Below, piece after piece: positions 16,852-26,127 of a stretch of DNA of 64,000 nucleotides. Source of the DNA: an uncultured Fluviicola sp. (lineage in GTDB: Bacteria; Bacteroidota; Bacteroidia; Flavobacteriales_D; Crocinitomicaceae). The stretch spans positions 248,001 through 312,000 of the forward strand of contig CAJVYC010000001.1 of NCBI GenBank assembly GCA_913009205.1, written 5' to 3'. How positions within the stretch are numbered: position 1 is the stretch's first letter; every line of letters begins with the position of its first letter. Under the pieces are notes generated by a model. The model searched no databases and was not told the origin of the DNA. It saw only the letters and a list, made by a program, of their open reading frames with translations. The position numbers were made by a program, and so were the translations under genes.

Positions 16852-17949
16852 ATGAAAAAAATATATAGTTTACCCGGTCTCGGATTGGCGCTCGTCTTTT
16901 TAATCGTATCATTCATCTTCATCAATAAAAGTGTTGAAGAATCGAATAAATTTAAAGAAGAGAAAGTCAAAGTTTCAGAAATCTTGAATTTCAATGACCG
17001 CCTTTTGTCCTTTAGGGATTGGGTATTTTCAAAAGATGCGTGGGATGAAAAGAAGGCGAAGCTCGATGTTGTCATGAAAGAGTCGGATGCTCATTACGAA
17101 AAAGCCAACACGTACGGTTATTACTTGTCATATTCTTGCTTGGCATTCTTCATATTAATTGTGGCCATTTATGCCAAAAAGCGCATTTATTTTGGATTGA
17201 CTTTTGCCATTTGTTTTATATCCATTGTACTCCTGGGCCAAGGTGTAATGAATCCCATTCTGGAGATGTCCGCTTTTAAAGAAGAGATGACGATAAAAGT
17301 TTATGTACATCCAGATGACATTCCCTTCTTTGAGGGAGCTGTGGAATACATAGCTGAAGTAAATGAATTTATGGGGGATATCCACAACGTAATTGACCTC
17401 GTTCGCATTGTGCCATATGTTGGACCCAAAGCAGCAAATGAAGTCCAAGCTGTCACCAGTGGTGCTCAAGAACACCTTACAGAAGGGGAAGCATTTTTAA
17501 ATAAAAATCGCGATAATCCAATTGGATTTGATAAAGTTTTTCCCGGCCGAACATATTTCTATTACCAGAACAAAGGGATAATGGATGTCATCACACTCCT
17601 TTGGAAACATGACAACAAGCCTGTTGCATTGGCTATTGGAACCTTTAGTATCGTTGTTCCGGCTATAAAATTAATTGCAACGCTCCTAATGTTATTGTTT
17701 GGAGTGACAAAAGCCAAACGCTTCAGAAAATTCTTAAGCTATATCGCTAAATTCAGTATGGCCGATGTATTTGTTGTGAGCGCTTTCTTGGCTTTCTTAA
17801 GCTTTGCCAATATGAGTGCGGGCGTTGAAATGGATGCGAAAGTACTTTTTGGGCTCTATTACTTTATGGGGTATGTAATACTATCTATCTTCCTTGGAAT
17901 GTTACTCGATCGAAGTATTAAAGCACGTATTGAGAAAGATGAATTATGA
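16852..17949 (+). CDS. Membrane protein with PqiA-like C-terminal domain
   Basis: A 365-residue inner-membrane protein. It has one N-terminal membrane segment (LGLALVFLIVSFIFINKSVE), a coiled or charged stretch, two further segments near residues 90-135, a soluble loop of about 100 residues, then four segments. The C-terminal part (FSIVVPAIKLIATLLMLLFG, KFSMADVFVVSAFLAFLSFA) matches the paraquat-inducible PqiA domain, with the P-x-x-K-L and S-M-x-D-V-F patterns. PqiA/YebS proteins work with MCE-domain lipid carriers in the envelope. No MCE partner is nearby, so a lipid-transport role is only inferred. Confidence 0.7.
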   Translation: MKKIYSLPGLGLALVFLIVSFIFINKSVEESNKFKEEKVKVSEILNFNDRLLSFRDWVFSKDAWDEKKAKLDVVMKESDAHYEKANTYGYYLSYSCLAFFILIVAIYAKKRIYFGLTFAICFISIVLLGQGVMNPILEMSAFKEEMTIKVYVHPDDIPFFEGAVEYIAEVNEFMGDIHNVIDLVRIVPYVGPKAANEVQAVTSGAQEHLTEGEAFLNKNRDNPIGFDKVFPGRTYFYYQNKGIMDVITLLWKHDNKPVALAIGTFSIVVPAIKLIATLLMLLFGVTKAKRFRKFLSYIAKFSMADVFVVSAFLAFLSFANMSAGVEMDAKVLFGLYYFMGYVILSIFLGMLLDRSIKARIEKDEL

Positions 17950-17968
17950 AATAAATTATACCCAAGCT

Positions 17969-18391
17969 ATGAAAATGCTATTACTCTTAGGATCCATTAT
18001 TTCATTGAGCGCAACGCCCTTCGCTCAAAAAATTCAAAAGGAGACTTTTGGCGATTTCACATACACTCAAACACCATCAAACTTGGCTTTATCAGAATTA
18101 GAGGCCTACTTTGTTGAGGCGAGTGTTCCGAGTAATGATAATCATAAGGTAGTTGAAGTTAGGGCAGGATCCAATTTAACGGGGCATGAAAAAATAATGA
18201 ACAGACAGAATGCAACGTTTTTTGTGTAGTAAACTGTTTACCCGACAATATTTGGAACGCCAGAGTACGATCGCCAAACAAATAAAGACGGAACTAAAAC
18301 GACGACTTACGCCTATACGTATAAAGGTTATTCTACTTATAAAACAGCTGTTATGATTTACGATATGGAAATGAGAAAGCAACTTCAGTAA
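17969..18391 (+). pseudogene. Decayed small exported-protein gene with tandem in-frame stops
   Basis: From the ATG at 17969 the frame gives a signal peptide (MKMLLLLGSIISLSATPFAQ) and about 86 residues (KIQKETFGDFTYTQTPSN ...). It meets TAG-TAA at 18227-18232. The same frame then stays open for another 52 codons (TVYPTIFGTPEYDRQTNKDG, TTTYAYTYKGYSTYKTAVMI) to a TAA at 18389. That second stretch has ordinary protein composition, so the two halves were probably one gene. The family is not recognised. It follows the PqiA-like gene with a 19-base gap. Confidence 0.5.
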
Positions 18392-18456
18392 GTCGCTCAA
18401 TACTATTATAGATGATGCGGAATTTCGGGAAACTGAGATTCTCTATTTTTTTAACA

Positions 18457-19098
18457 TTACTTTACACGGGCAATCATGAGACCATCGCGGATTGGAAGAA
18501 GAACCTCTTCTACTCGATCATCATTGTGAATCACAGTGTTCATTTCGATGAGAACCTTTGTATCTAAATCCTCTTCTTCAACTTCTTCCAGTACTTTACC
18601 CGACCAAAGCACGTTATCAAGAATGATGTACCCTCCTTTGCGCACCTTGTTAATTATCATGTTGTAGTAATTCAAATAGTTCGACTTGTCGGCATCAATG
18701 AAGACAATATCAAATTCGCGCTTGAGTCCGGGAATAATTTCCATCGCATCGCCAATAATACATTTGATTTGATCCTTGTATTCTGATTTCGCGACGTATT
18801 CATTAACTAAGTCTTCCAACTCTTCATTCTTATCAATCGTAACAATGTGACCATTCTCCGCTAAACCTTCAGCAAAACAAAGAGCAGAATAGCCTGTGTA
18901 TGTTCCAATTTCTAAAACATCATTCGGCCGAATCATTTGTGAAATCATACTCAAAACGCGTCCTTGAAAATGCCCGCTTAGCATTCGAGGTCGTAAAACA
19001 TTCATGTGTGTTTCACGGTTTAAATCGTAAAGAATATTTGGCTCTGCCGCCGTATGTGCACAAACATAATCGTCTAATTCTTGAGAAATGAATTCCAT
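18457..19098 (-). CDS. SAM-dependent O-methyltransferase (family 3, catechol-type)
   Basis: A 213-residue class I methyltransferase of the O-methyltransferase family 3 group. DVLEIGTYTGYSALCFAEGL is the SAM-binding motif I, IVTIDKN is motif post-I, and DIVFIDADKSNYLNYYNMI holds the metal-binding Asp pair. YIILDNVLWSGKV is also conserved. The acceptor (catechol-type hydroxyl or a tRNA base, as for TrmR) is not determined. It is a stand-alone gene, converging with the decayed gene at 17969. Confidence 0.92.
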   Translation of the reverse strand: MEFISQELDDYVCAHTAAEPNILYDLNRETHMNVLRPRMLSGHFQGRVLSMISQMIRPNDVLEIGTYTGYSALCFAEGLAENGHIVTIDKNEELEDLVNEYVAKSEYKDQIKCIIGDAMEIIPGLKREFDIVFIDADKSNYLNYYNMIINKVRKGGYIILDNVLWSGKVLEEVEEEDLDTKVLIEMNTVIHNDDRVEEVLLPIRDGLMIARVK

Positions 19099-19330
19099 TA
19101 TTTGATTTATTGATCTATTAAATCTACGTTTTCCTAATTATATCGCCTAACATCTAATTCTTCAGTCGAGTAAAAGCGACCCTTCTAGATAGATTTAACC
19201 AACATGGATTCAAATGTTGAATTGAAAACATATTTAAGATGATTAATCAGCCACATAGACTTGATTTCTTCAAAGATTCATTTTTTTCACCTAATCCACA
19301 ACGGAATGATTCAATAAAACGCAAATACCT

Positions 19331-19338
19331 TACATTTG
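19331..19338 (+). promoter_or_regulatory. -7 box for the SpoU methyltransferase, leaderless arrangement
   Basis: TACATTTG is a perfect TAnnTTTG match and ends four bases before the ATG at 19343, so the transcript would begin at or beside the start codon. Confidence 0.5.
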
Positions 19339-19342
19339 CAGC

Positions 19343-19822
19343 ATGAAGACGGCAAATGAGAAAGGATATTGCGCTATTGGTGTTTTTAGGGGAAAGACGG
19401 AACACAACATGGGAACGCTATGGAGATCGGCCTACATTCTAGGTGCTGCTTACATTTTCACTGTTGACGGCAAGTACAAAAAACAATCATCCGATGTGCT
19501 AAGAACGTGGTCTAGAATTCCATTATTCACCTACAAAGACTTTGATGAATTGCTAAAAAACATTCCTTATGATTGTCGTTTGGTAGGCGTTGAAATCGAC
19601 GATCGAGCAGAAATGCTTCATGAGTTCCAGCATCCAAAACGTGCCATTTATTTATTGGGAGCCGAAGACACCGGTCTACCTGAGTTCGTTAAAGAGAAAT
19701 GCCACATGTTGATAAAATTACCCGGTAACAACTCGCTTAACGTCGGAGTAACAGGAAGTATCGTACTTCATGATAGAGCTTCCAAAGTTCCAACAACGCT
19801 TCCTCCATATCACAAAGAATAA
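19343..19822 (+). CDS. SpoU/TrmH-family RNA 2'-O-methyltransferase
   Basis: A 159-residue SPOUT enzyme without an N-terminal RNA-binding extension, so closer in size to TrmL. Motif 1 is NMGTLWRSAYILGA (N-x-G-x-x-x-R), motif 2 is IYLLGAEDTGLPE, and motif 3 is LPGNNSLNVGVTGSIVLHDR. Together these form the trefoil-knot SAM site. The target is likely a tRNA wobble nucleotide, but rRNA cannot be excluded. Confidence 0.9.
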   Translation: MKTANEKGYCAIGVFRGKTEHNMGTLWRSAYILGAAYIFTVDGKYKKQSSDVLRTWSRIPLFTYKDFDELLKNIPYDCRLVGVEIDDRAEMLHEFQHPKRAIYLLGAEDTGLPEFVKEKCHMLIKLPGNNSLNVGVTGSIVLHDRASKVPTTLPPYHKE

Positions 19823-19841
19823 TTCATTTTAACGCAAACCG

Positions 19842-20527
19842 ATGAGCGTTAAGGCCCTTCTATTTTTATTTCTTTTAATTCCATTCATTGGAGCTTCGCA
19901 AACAAATGAGAGCTCTGTAAAATTAGACACTTCTATTTTTTCATTGCCTTCTTCCAAACAAAGCTTTCAATTCATCCGTGTTAAAAAGGAGCTTGATTCA
20001 TCTTTTTTCAAAATTTCGTTTTCTCCTACAAAATCGCAGAACATAAAGGCGATTAGAACTCGTGTTTTAAAAGCGCATTTCAATTATTCAATCGCCACGG
20101 ACACCTCCTCAATAGACTCAACTATATTGATGATGATCGATCAAACAAACTTAAATAACTTGATTCATATCGGAGATTAGACTGAATCCATTTCCCTCCT
20201 CTCAAAATACGTATCAAGAGACAGAGACATGACGATCGCCTCACTTATCATTAATCAAGAAGAGTCGGTTGACTTAATTACAGCAAAACTTATAGAATTA
20301 AGTATGAATTAGTGGAAATTATTCATTCATTCAAGAAACTGCAGTCTATCTAAGGCCCAATAAAACGAAAGCATAAGGTTTTAAAACCCAAAGTCGATAA
20401 GAAAAGTAAGACCACCAGACTCAGGTCTAAAACAGTAATTCAAAACACTAGAAAATCATTTATTCAAATTGATAATGAGCTGAATGTCTTGATAGATAAA
20501 ATTCACAATGACGCTGAAAATCAATGA
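19842..20527 (+). pseudogene. Decayed exported-protein gene (stops and a frameshift)
   Basis: The frame from 19842 encodes a signal peptide (MSVKALLFLFLLIPFIGASQ) and 112 residues before a TAG at 20178-20180. The same frame then stays open (TESISLLSKYVSRDRDM, TIASLIINQEESVDLITAKL). A shift near 20303 moves to another frame (KYELVEIIHSFKKLQSI), which crosses a TAA near 20350 and ends at a TGA at 20525 (KTVIQNTRKSFIQIDNELNV, LIDKIHNDAENQ). Pieced together this is a protein of about 225 residues. I do not recognise it. Annotating only the first 112 residues as a gene would hide the decay. Confidence 0.6.
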
Positions 20528-20596
20528 GTTTGAAGCCGTCCCGAACTCATTCGTCGAAAAAAGTCCACAATCAAAGAACTATCGGAAAGAATGTTC

Positions 20597-20604
20597 TAGT
20601 TTTG
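20597..20604 (+). promoter_or_regulatory. -7 box for the SulP transporter
   Basis: TAGTTTTG followed by CGCC, a typical Bacteroidota -7 box, 30 bases before the ATG at 20635. No clear -33 element is visible. Confidence 0.45.
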
Positions 20605-20634
20605 CGCCCTTGAATCATTCAGCCAAAGCACACT

Positions 20635-22455
20635 ATGAAAAAAATATTCAACCTATTTGATCTCAAACAAAAGATCAATTACAAAAATGAAGTTCTATCC
20701 GGATTAACAGTTGCCTTAGCTTTGGTTCCAGAAGCAATTGCATTTGCGTTAATAGCAGGTCTATCACCACTTACAGGATTGTATGCTGCATTTTCAATTG
20801 GATTGATAACTTCAATTTTCGGTGGGAGACCGGGAATGATTTCTGGAGCAACTGGCGCCATTGCAGTGATTTATGTTGGGATGATTGCTATTATAAAAAA
20901 GGCTAATCCAGATATTACAGTTGATGAAATCACGCAATATATTTTAGCAACGGTTATTCTTGCTGGAGTTTTGCAAATACTTGTTGGTGTTCTAAAACTG
21001 GGTAAATTCATTCGTTTGGTTCCGCATCCTGTGATGTTTGGTTTTGTCAACGGTTTAGCGATTGTCATTTTCATGTCCCAAATGGCATCTTTCCAAGAAA
21101 ATGTAAAAGATCCGTTTGGTAACAATAGGATTGAAACGAAGTCTATCAGTGAAGCTTATCACATAAATGAAACTGTTGTTATTAATGACAAAACAAATAC
21201 AATTGCCTTCAATCTGAAAGACGATACAAAACTTCATGACTTTGAAACCGATGAGTTGAAATATCAAATTTTTGACGGTCAAGTTTACAATGTTTCTGAT
21301 TCAACAGTAGCGTTCAATTTTGCGAACGAAACCTTGTACAATATTGAGCAAGAGGGAGACGTATCCGTTTGGATGAATAAGGACGACTTAATATTAATGA
21401 TTGGTCTTGTGCTTCTTACGATGCTTATTATTTGGGGATTGCCAAAACTCACAAGATACATCCCATCTTCACTCGCGGCTATATTAGTCGTTTCTGCAAT
21501 AACCATATTTGGAGGTATAGACACGCGAACGGTTGGCGACTTGGCCTCAATTCAAGGGGGATTCCCGATGCCTTCACTACCAAACATTCCATTTACATGG
21601 GAGACATTTCTTCTTATCTTCCCTTACGCTCTAATCGTTGCAGGTGTTGGGCTTATTGAAAGTCTACTAACGCTTAATTTGATAGATGAAATTACGCAAA
21701 CGAGAGGGGAAAGCAATAGAGAATGTGTGGCTCAAGGTTCGGCAAACATTGTTTCTGGTTTCTTCCTAGGAATGGGCGGATGTGCAATGATTGGTCAAAG
21801 CTTAATTAACATTTCATCTGGAGCGCGTGCAAGACTTTCAGGAATTGTAGCATCGCTTGGATTGTTGTCCTTCATTATGTGGGGCGCGCCAGTCATTGAA
21901 CAACTCCCAATGGCAGCGTTGACGGGAGTAATGGTAATGGTTGCGATCGGAACGTTTGAATGGGCAAGTCTCAAAGTATTTGGAAAAATGCCTATCACAG
22001 ATGTTATTGTTATGATTGTTGTTACACTAATAACGGTGTTCTTGCACAATTTAGCTCTAGCAGTTTTGGTTGGTGTAATCATATCAGCGCTAGCGTTCTC
22101 TTGGGAAAATGCAAAACGAATTCGTGCGAGAAAGTACGTTGATGAAAATGGATCTAAACATTACGAAATTTACGGCCCCCTTTTCTTTGGTTCGATCTCA
22201 ACGTTCAATGATAAATTTGATGTTCAGAATGACCCAGACGATGTTATCATCGATTTTTCTGATAGTAAAATCGTAGACATGTCCGCAATTGAGGCATTAA
22301 ACTCATTGACAGAACGTTACCTTCAAGCTGGAAAGAAAATCCATCTTCGTCATCTTAGTGCTGATTGCCAAGTGCTATTGAAAAACGCGGATAAAATCGT
22401 TGAAGTGAATGTGATGGAAGATCCTACATACCACGTTGCGGCTGATAAAGTTTAA
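20635..22455 (+). CDS. SulP-family inorganic anion transporter with STAS domain and large insert
   Basis: A 606-residue membrane transporter for sulfate, bicarbonate or a similar anion. The N-terminal signature GLTVALALVPEAIAFALIAG and GATGAIAVIYVGM are SulP core motifs, with about 12-14 membrane segments. A cytoplasmic STAS domain (about 500-600, VIIDFSDSKIVDMSAIEALN) closes the protein. Between the segment ending near 152 and the one starting near 249 lies a hydrophilic insert of about 95 residues (starting NVKDPFGNNRIETKS), where typical SulP proteins have a short loop. Substrate cannot be read from sequence. Confidence 0.92.
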   Translation: MKKIFNLFDLKQKINYKNEVLSGLTVALALVPEAIAFALIAGLSPLTGLYAAFSIGLITSIFGGRPGMISGATGAIAVIYVGMIAIIKKANPDITVDEITQYILATVILAGVLQILVGVLKLGKFIRLVPHPVMFGFVNGLAIVIFMSQMASFQENVKDPFGNNRIETKSISEAYHINETVVINDKTNTIAFNLKDDTKLHDFETDELKYQIFDGQVYNVSDSTVAFNFANETLYNIEQEGDVSVWMNKDDLILMIGLVLLTMLIIWGLPKLTRYIPSSLAAILVVSAITIFGGIDTRTVGDLASIQGGFPMPSLPNIPFTWETFLLIFPYALIVAGVGLIESLLTLNLIDEITQTRGESNRECVAQGSANIVSGFFLGMGGCAMIGQSLINISSGARARLSGIVASLGLLSFIMWGAPVIEQLPMAALTGVMVMVAIGTFEWASLKVFGKMPITDVIVMIVVTLITVFLHNLALAVLVGVIISALAFSWENAKRIRARKYVDENGSKHYEIYGPLFFGSISTFNDKFDVQNDPDDVIIDFSDSKIVDMSAIEALNSLTERYLQAGKKIHLRHLSADCQVLLKNADKIVEVNVMEDPTYHVAADKV

Positions 22456-22548
22456 TATTTTAATTGCGTTTTGTTTTTTTAAAAGGTTGATTTATCACGT
22501 ATCTTTACCACTCATAACATTATACTCAAATACTATTTTTTTGTGGGA

Positions 22549-22556
22549 TAATTTTG
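22549..22556 (+). promoter_or_regulatory. -7 box for the TonB-dependent receptor
   Basis: TAATTTTG matches TAnnTTTG and lies 23 bases before the ATG at 22580. No TTG is present at the expected -33 spacing. Confidence 0.4.
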
Positions 22557-22579
22557 TTTAACAATACAAAAAATCTGTA

Positions 22580-24910
22580 ATGAAATATTGCTTTATACTT
22601 TTAATTACGCTCTCCAGCTCATCACTTCTCGCACAAAATTTTACGATAAGTGGGTCTGTTAAAGATTCTACGAATGGAGAGGATTTATACGGAGCTTCAG
22701 TTCGTGTAAAAGAATTGACGAACGTTGGTGCTATAACAAATGCTTACGGTTTTTACTCCTTAACCCTTGAAAAAGGATTATATACATTGGTCTATGGTTC
22801 TTCTGGATTTGATCAGAAAGAAGTTAAGATTGAACTCGACAAGGACATGTCAATTGATTTGGAATTAAATGTCCCGAGTGAAATTCAAGAGCTTGGAGAT
22901 GTTATTGTTAAGGCAGAAAAAGGAAATAACAATATTACGTCTGCCGAAATGAATGTGACGAAATTAACACCAAAGGATATTGAAACAATCCCTGTTCTTT
23001 TCGGAGAAAAAGATATAATGAAAACACTTCAGTTGACTCCTGGTGTAAAAGGAGCTGGTGAAGGGAACGCTGGATTCTTCGTTCGTGGCGGTGGTGCTGA
23101 TCAAAACCTTATTCTACTTGATGAGGCTCCAGTTTATAACGCTTCTCACCTACTTGGTTTCTTCTCAGTATTCAACTCAGATGCAATTAAGGATGTAGCG
23201 CTTTACAAGTCAGGAATTCCTGCAGAATATGGTGGAAGAGCATCATCGGTTATGGATGTTAAGATGCGCGATGGTAATAAGAAACAGTTTGAAGCATCGG
23301 GTGGGATTGGATTGATTTCATCGCGTTTAACTGTCGAAGGTCCAATCGTAAAAGACAAAGGATCATTCATCATTTCAGGAAGACGAAGCTATGTTGATAT
23401 ATTCTTAAAACTGTCAAAAGATGAGCAAATCCAAAATACCTCTTTGTTTTTCTATGACCTAAACATGAAAGCTAATTACAAGTTAGGCGAGAAAGACAGA
23501 ATTTTCCTTTCTGGATATTTTGGAAGAGACAATTTTGGATTTGGAGATGATTTTGGATTCAACTGGGGAAATGCAACAGGGACATTAAGATGGAACCACA
23601 TTATCAATCAAAAACTCTTCTCTAATACGTCACTAGTATATAGTAATTTCGATTACGCTTTTAATATTGGAGCAGAAGGAGAAGACGATTCATTTGGTGT
23701 TCAATCGTCGATTCAAGATTGGAATGTAAAGCAAGACTTTACGTATTACGCCAATCAAAACAATACACTTAAATTTGGATTAAATGGTATCCACCACACA
23801 TTCAAACCAGGTGCTTTAACTGGTGGAAATGAATCTTTCAACGAATTAGTTCTTGACTCAAGGTACGCTATTGAAATGGGAGCATACATCCAAAACACGC
23901 ATAAAGTTGGAAACCGTCTCAACCTGATGTATGGTTTGCGTTACTCTGGATTTAATTTAATCGGTGACGGAAACAGATATGATTTCGCTGAAAACGGGAC
24001 GGCTACAACAACCGAATTTGATAAATGGGAAACCATTAAATACCACAACGGGTTGGAACCGCGTTTATCTGCAAGTTATCTTTTGACTGAAAAGAACTCC
24101 ATTAAAATGAGTTACAACCGTAACTTCCAATACTTGCACCAAGTATCAAATTCGACTTCTTCAAGCCCAACAGATATCTGGGTGCCAAGTTCAAACAATG
24201 TAAACCCGCAGATCGCAGATCAGATTGCGGCCGGATATTACCACAACTTGAAGGATAACATGTACGCACTGTCCGGTGAGATTTACTACAAGTTTTTGCA
24301 GAATCAAATTGATTACAAAAACGGAGCGAATAGCTTCTTAAATGATGAAGTCGAAGGTGAGTTTGTTTATGGAAAAGGACGTGCATACGGACTTGAAATT
24401 CAATTGAGAAAAACGAAAGGGAGGTTCACAGGTTGGATCAGCTACACACTTTCTAGATCTTTAAGAACGTTTGATCAAATAGATGGAGGAAAAGAATTCT
24501 CAGCGCGTCAAGATAGAATTCATGACATCGCGGTAGTTGCGATGTTTAAAATCAATAAGTCTCTCGCTGCATCGGCAACGTGGATTTACTATACTGGAGA
24601 TGCTGTAACATTTCCGTCAGGTGGATACAGTGTAAACAACACTTTTATTCCATTGTATACAGAGAGAAATGGATACAGAATGCCTGATTACCACCGTTTG
24701 GATTTAGGATTGACATGGTACCATAAAGAGAAAAAGAGATTTGAATCAAACATGAACTTCTCTGTATACAATGCATACGGTAGAGAAAATGCTTTTTCAA
24801 TTACGTTTGAGCCAGAAGATCCTGATGCACCGAACGGACCTCAAAAAGCAGTACAGACAACATTATTTAAGCTAATCCCAGCGATTACTTGGAACTTTAA
24901 TATTAAGTAA
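22580..24910 (+). CDS. TonB-dependent receptor with CarboxypepD_reg-like N-terminal domain
   Basis: A 776-residue outer-membrane receptor that imports a large or scarce ligand using TonB energy. After a signal peptide (to about residue 19) comes the CarboxypepD_reg-like domain (ISGSVKDSTNGEDLYGASVR ... YGFYSLTLEKGLYTLVYGSSGF). The plug follows, with TPGVKGAGEGNAGFFVRGGG and NLILLDEAPVYNASHLLGFF, then the 22-strand barrel ending in aromatic residues (LIPAITWNFNIK). It forms an operon with the DUF4249 lipoprotein two bases downstream, an arrangement like SusC/SusD. The ligand is unknown; no hydrolases or metal genes are adjacent. Confidence 0.93.
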   Translation: MKYCFILLITLSSSSLLAQNFTISGSVKDSTNGEDLYGASVRVKELTNVGAITNAYGFYSLTLEKGLYTLVYGSSGFDQKEVKIELDKDMSIDLELNVPSEIQELGDVIVKAEKGNNNITSAEMNVTKLTPKDIETIPVLFGEKDIMKTLQLTPGVKGAGEGNAGFFVRGGGADQNLILLDEAPVYNASHLLGFFSVFNSDAIKDVALYKSGIPAEYGGRASSVMDVKMRDGNKKQFEASGGIGLISSRLTVEGPIVKDKGSFIISGRRSYVDIFLKLSKDEQIQNTSLFFYDLNMKANYKLGEKDRIFLSGYFGRDNFGFGDDFGFNWGNATGTLRWNHIINQKLFSNTSLVYSNFDYAFNIGAEGEDDSFGVQSSIQDWNVKQDFTYYANQNNTLKFGLNGIHHTFKPGALTGGNESFNELVLDSRYAIEMGAYIQNTHKVGNRLNLMYGLRYSGFNLIGDGNRYDFAENGTATTTEFDKWETIKYHNGLEPRLSASYLLTEKNSIKMSYNRNFQYLHQVSNSTSSSPTDIWVPSSNNVNPQIADQIAAGYYHNLKDNMYALSGEIYYKFLQNQIDYKNGANSFLNDEVEGEFVYGKGRAYGLEIQLRKTKGRFTGWISYTLSRSLRTFDQIDGGKEFSARQDRIHDIAVVAMFKINKSLAASATWIYYTGDAVTFPSGGYSVNNTFIPLYTERNGYRMPDYHRLDLGLTWYHKEKKRFESNMNFSVYNAYGRENAFSITFEPEDPDAPNGPQKAVQTTLFKLIPAITWNFNIK

Positions 24911-24912
24911 TT

Positions 24913-25704
24913 ATGAAAAATATATTATACATCCTTATTGCAGTCGCGACTTTTAGTTCTTGTCAAAAAGACATTGATCTCGATTTGAATTCTGCTAACC
25001 CATCAATCGTTATTGAAGCAAATTACGCTGCTGAAGACAGTACAGTTAGTGTCAGAATAACGAAAACCGTTAATTATTTCGGTTCAGAAGCAGTTCCAAC
25101 TGTTGACAATGCAACGGTGACCATAACTGATCAAAATGGTGTGAGTCAATCCGTTCCTTTTTCGTCAAACGGAGATTATACCTTAACAAATTATGCGCCT
25201 CAGCTCAATACCATATATAGTTTAAAGGTAGTTATAGGTGGTGTTTCTTACTCAGCGAGCAGTAAAATGGCTAGCCCTGTAATTATGGATACTATCGCGT
25301 ACGATTGGTTTGAAGGTGGATTTGGATTTGATGAAGGATTTGTGATGGTCATAAACTTCTTAGACCCTGCCGATACCGTAAATTTCTATGCGGCGAGATT
25401 CACTGTTAACGGAACCGAGTTTAATCGACTTGATGAAGGCTTTACTCAAGATGACGCATTGACCGATGGAAACTACCAGTCACGGCCGTTATTCGGCGGT
25501 CCTCAAGTAGATTCTTTGGATGTTGTTGGCCTTGAATTGTTATCAATTGATCAAGCAATATACAATTACCTCAACGAAGCAGCAAGCATTGTGGGAGGAT
25601 CAACATCTGCTGCTCCTGGAAATCCAACTTCGAATTGGGACAATGATGCATTGGGTTATTTTAGTGCTTATAGTTCAAGCAGACAAGAAGTCACTTTGCC
25701 ATAG
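24913..25704 (+). CDS. DUF4249 lipoprotein, partner of the TonB-dependent receptor
   Basis: A 263-residue lipoprotein (MKNILYILIAVATFSSCQKD, lipobox FSSC, Cys17) with the DUF4249 layout: a first strand-rich domain (PSIVIEANYAAEDSTVSVRI, VDNATVTITDQNG), then YTLTNYAPQLNTIYSLKVVI and a C-terminal part with LGYFSAYSSSRQEV. DUF4249 proteins are found next to TonB receptors in Bacteroidota and are thought to sit over the barrel as surface lids. It begins two bases after the receptor's stop codon. Confidence 0.88.
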   Translation: MKNILYILIAVATFSSCQKDIDLDLNSANPSIVIEANYAAEDSTVSVRITKTVNYFGSEAVPTVDNATVTITDQNGVSQSVPFSSNGDYTLTNYAPQLNTIYSLKVVIGGVSYSASSKMASPVIMDTIAYDWFEGGFGFDEGFVMVINFLDPADTVNFYAARFTVNGTEFNRLDEGFTQDDALTDGNYQSRPLFGGPQVDSLDVVGLELLSIDQAIYNYLNEAASIVGGSTSAAPGNPTSNWDNDALGYFSAYSSSRQEVTLP

Positions 25705-25824
25705 TCGATTCCTTTTTTGGGAGCTTGGGGTTTAGATTTTAGGTTATTAGAAGTTAGAAGTTGAAACCTCTAAATTCTAAAAGTGAGGAACGAACACTCC
25801 AAAAAAAGCTTGTGACTGACTAGC

Positions 25825-26127
25825 CTACCCAAACCAAACATCATTAATCATCTCAAATCCTGCCTGTTCATTGATTCGTTGAATAATAACTTGCTTTCCG
25901 TGTGACAATTCATCTCGCATTACGGCAGATTCCATTTTAAGAAAGAGTTTCTTATTCTTGATATAGATATCCTTCGTTCTGTGAGCAACAGCAGTACCCA
26001 TCATTTCCGGCCAAGACTCGATAATTTCGATTTCTTTCATTTTGCCTTCATAACCATAAGCTTTAAGCCAACGGTCGAGCACTTCCTTTAACGGAGCCTC
26101 ATTCGATGTACGTTTCAAATCACTCAT
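25825..26127 (-). CDS. DUF721 (DciA-like) protein
   Basis: A 100-residue protein of the DUF721 family. The pattern PLKEVLDRWLKAYG, ESWPEMMGTAVAHRTKDIYI, KNKKLFLKMESAVMRDELSH and IQRINEQAGFEMINDVWF is typical. The family includes DciA, a replicative-helicase loader or operator in bacteria lacking DnaC. Its ATG overlaps the recF stop by eight bases, the standard Bacteroidota arrangement, which supports a role in replication. Confidence 0.88.
   Translation of the reverse strand: MSDLKRTSNEAPLKEVLDRWLKAYGYEGKMKEIEIIESWPEMMGTAVAHRTKDIYIKNKKLFLKMESAVMRDELSHGKQVIIQRINEQAGFEMINDVWFG

Noticed and set aside
24102-24386. 94-codon minus-strand frame inside the TonB receptor
   Set aside because: Antisense shadow; the plus-strand receptor is uninterrupted.
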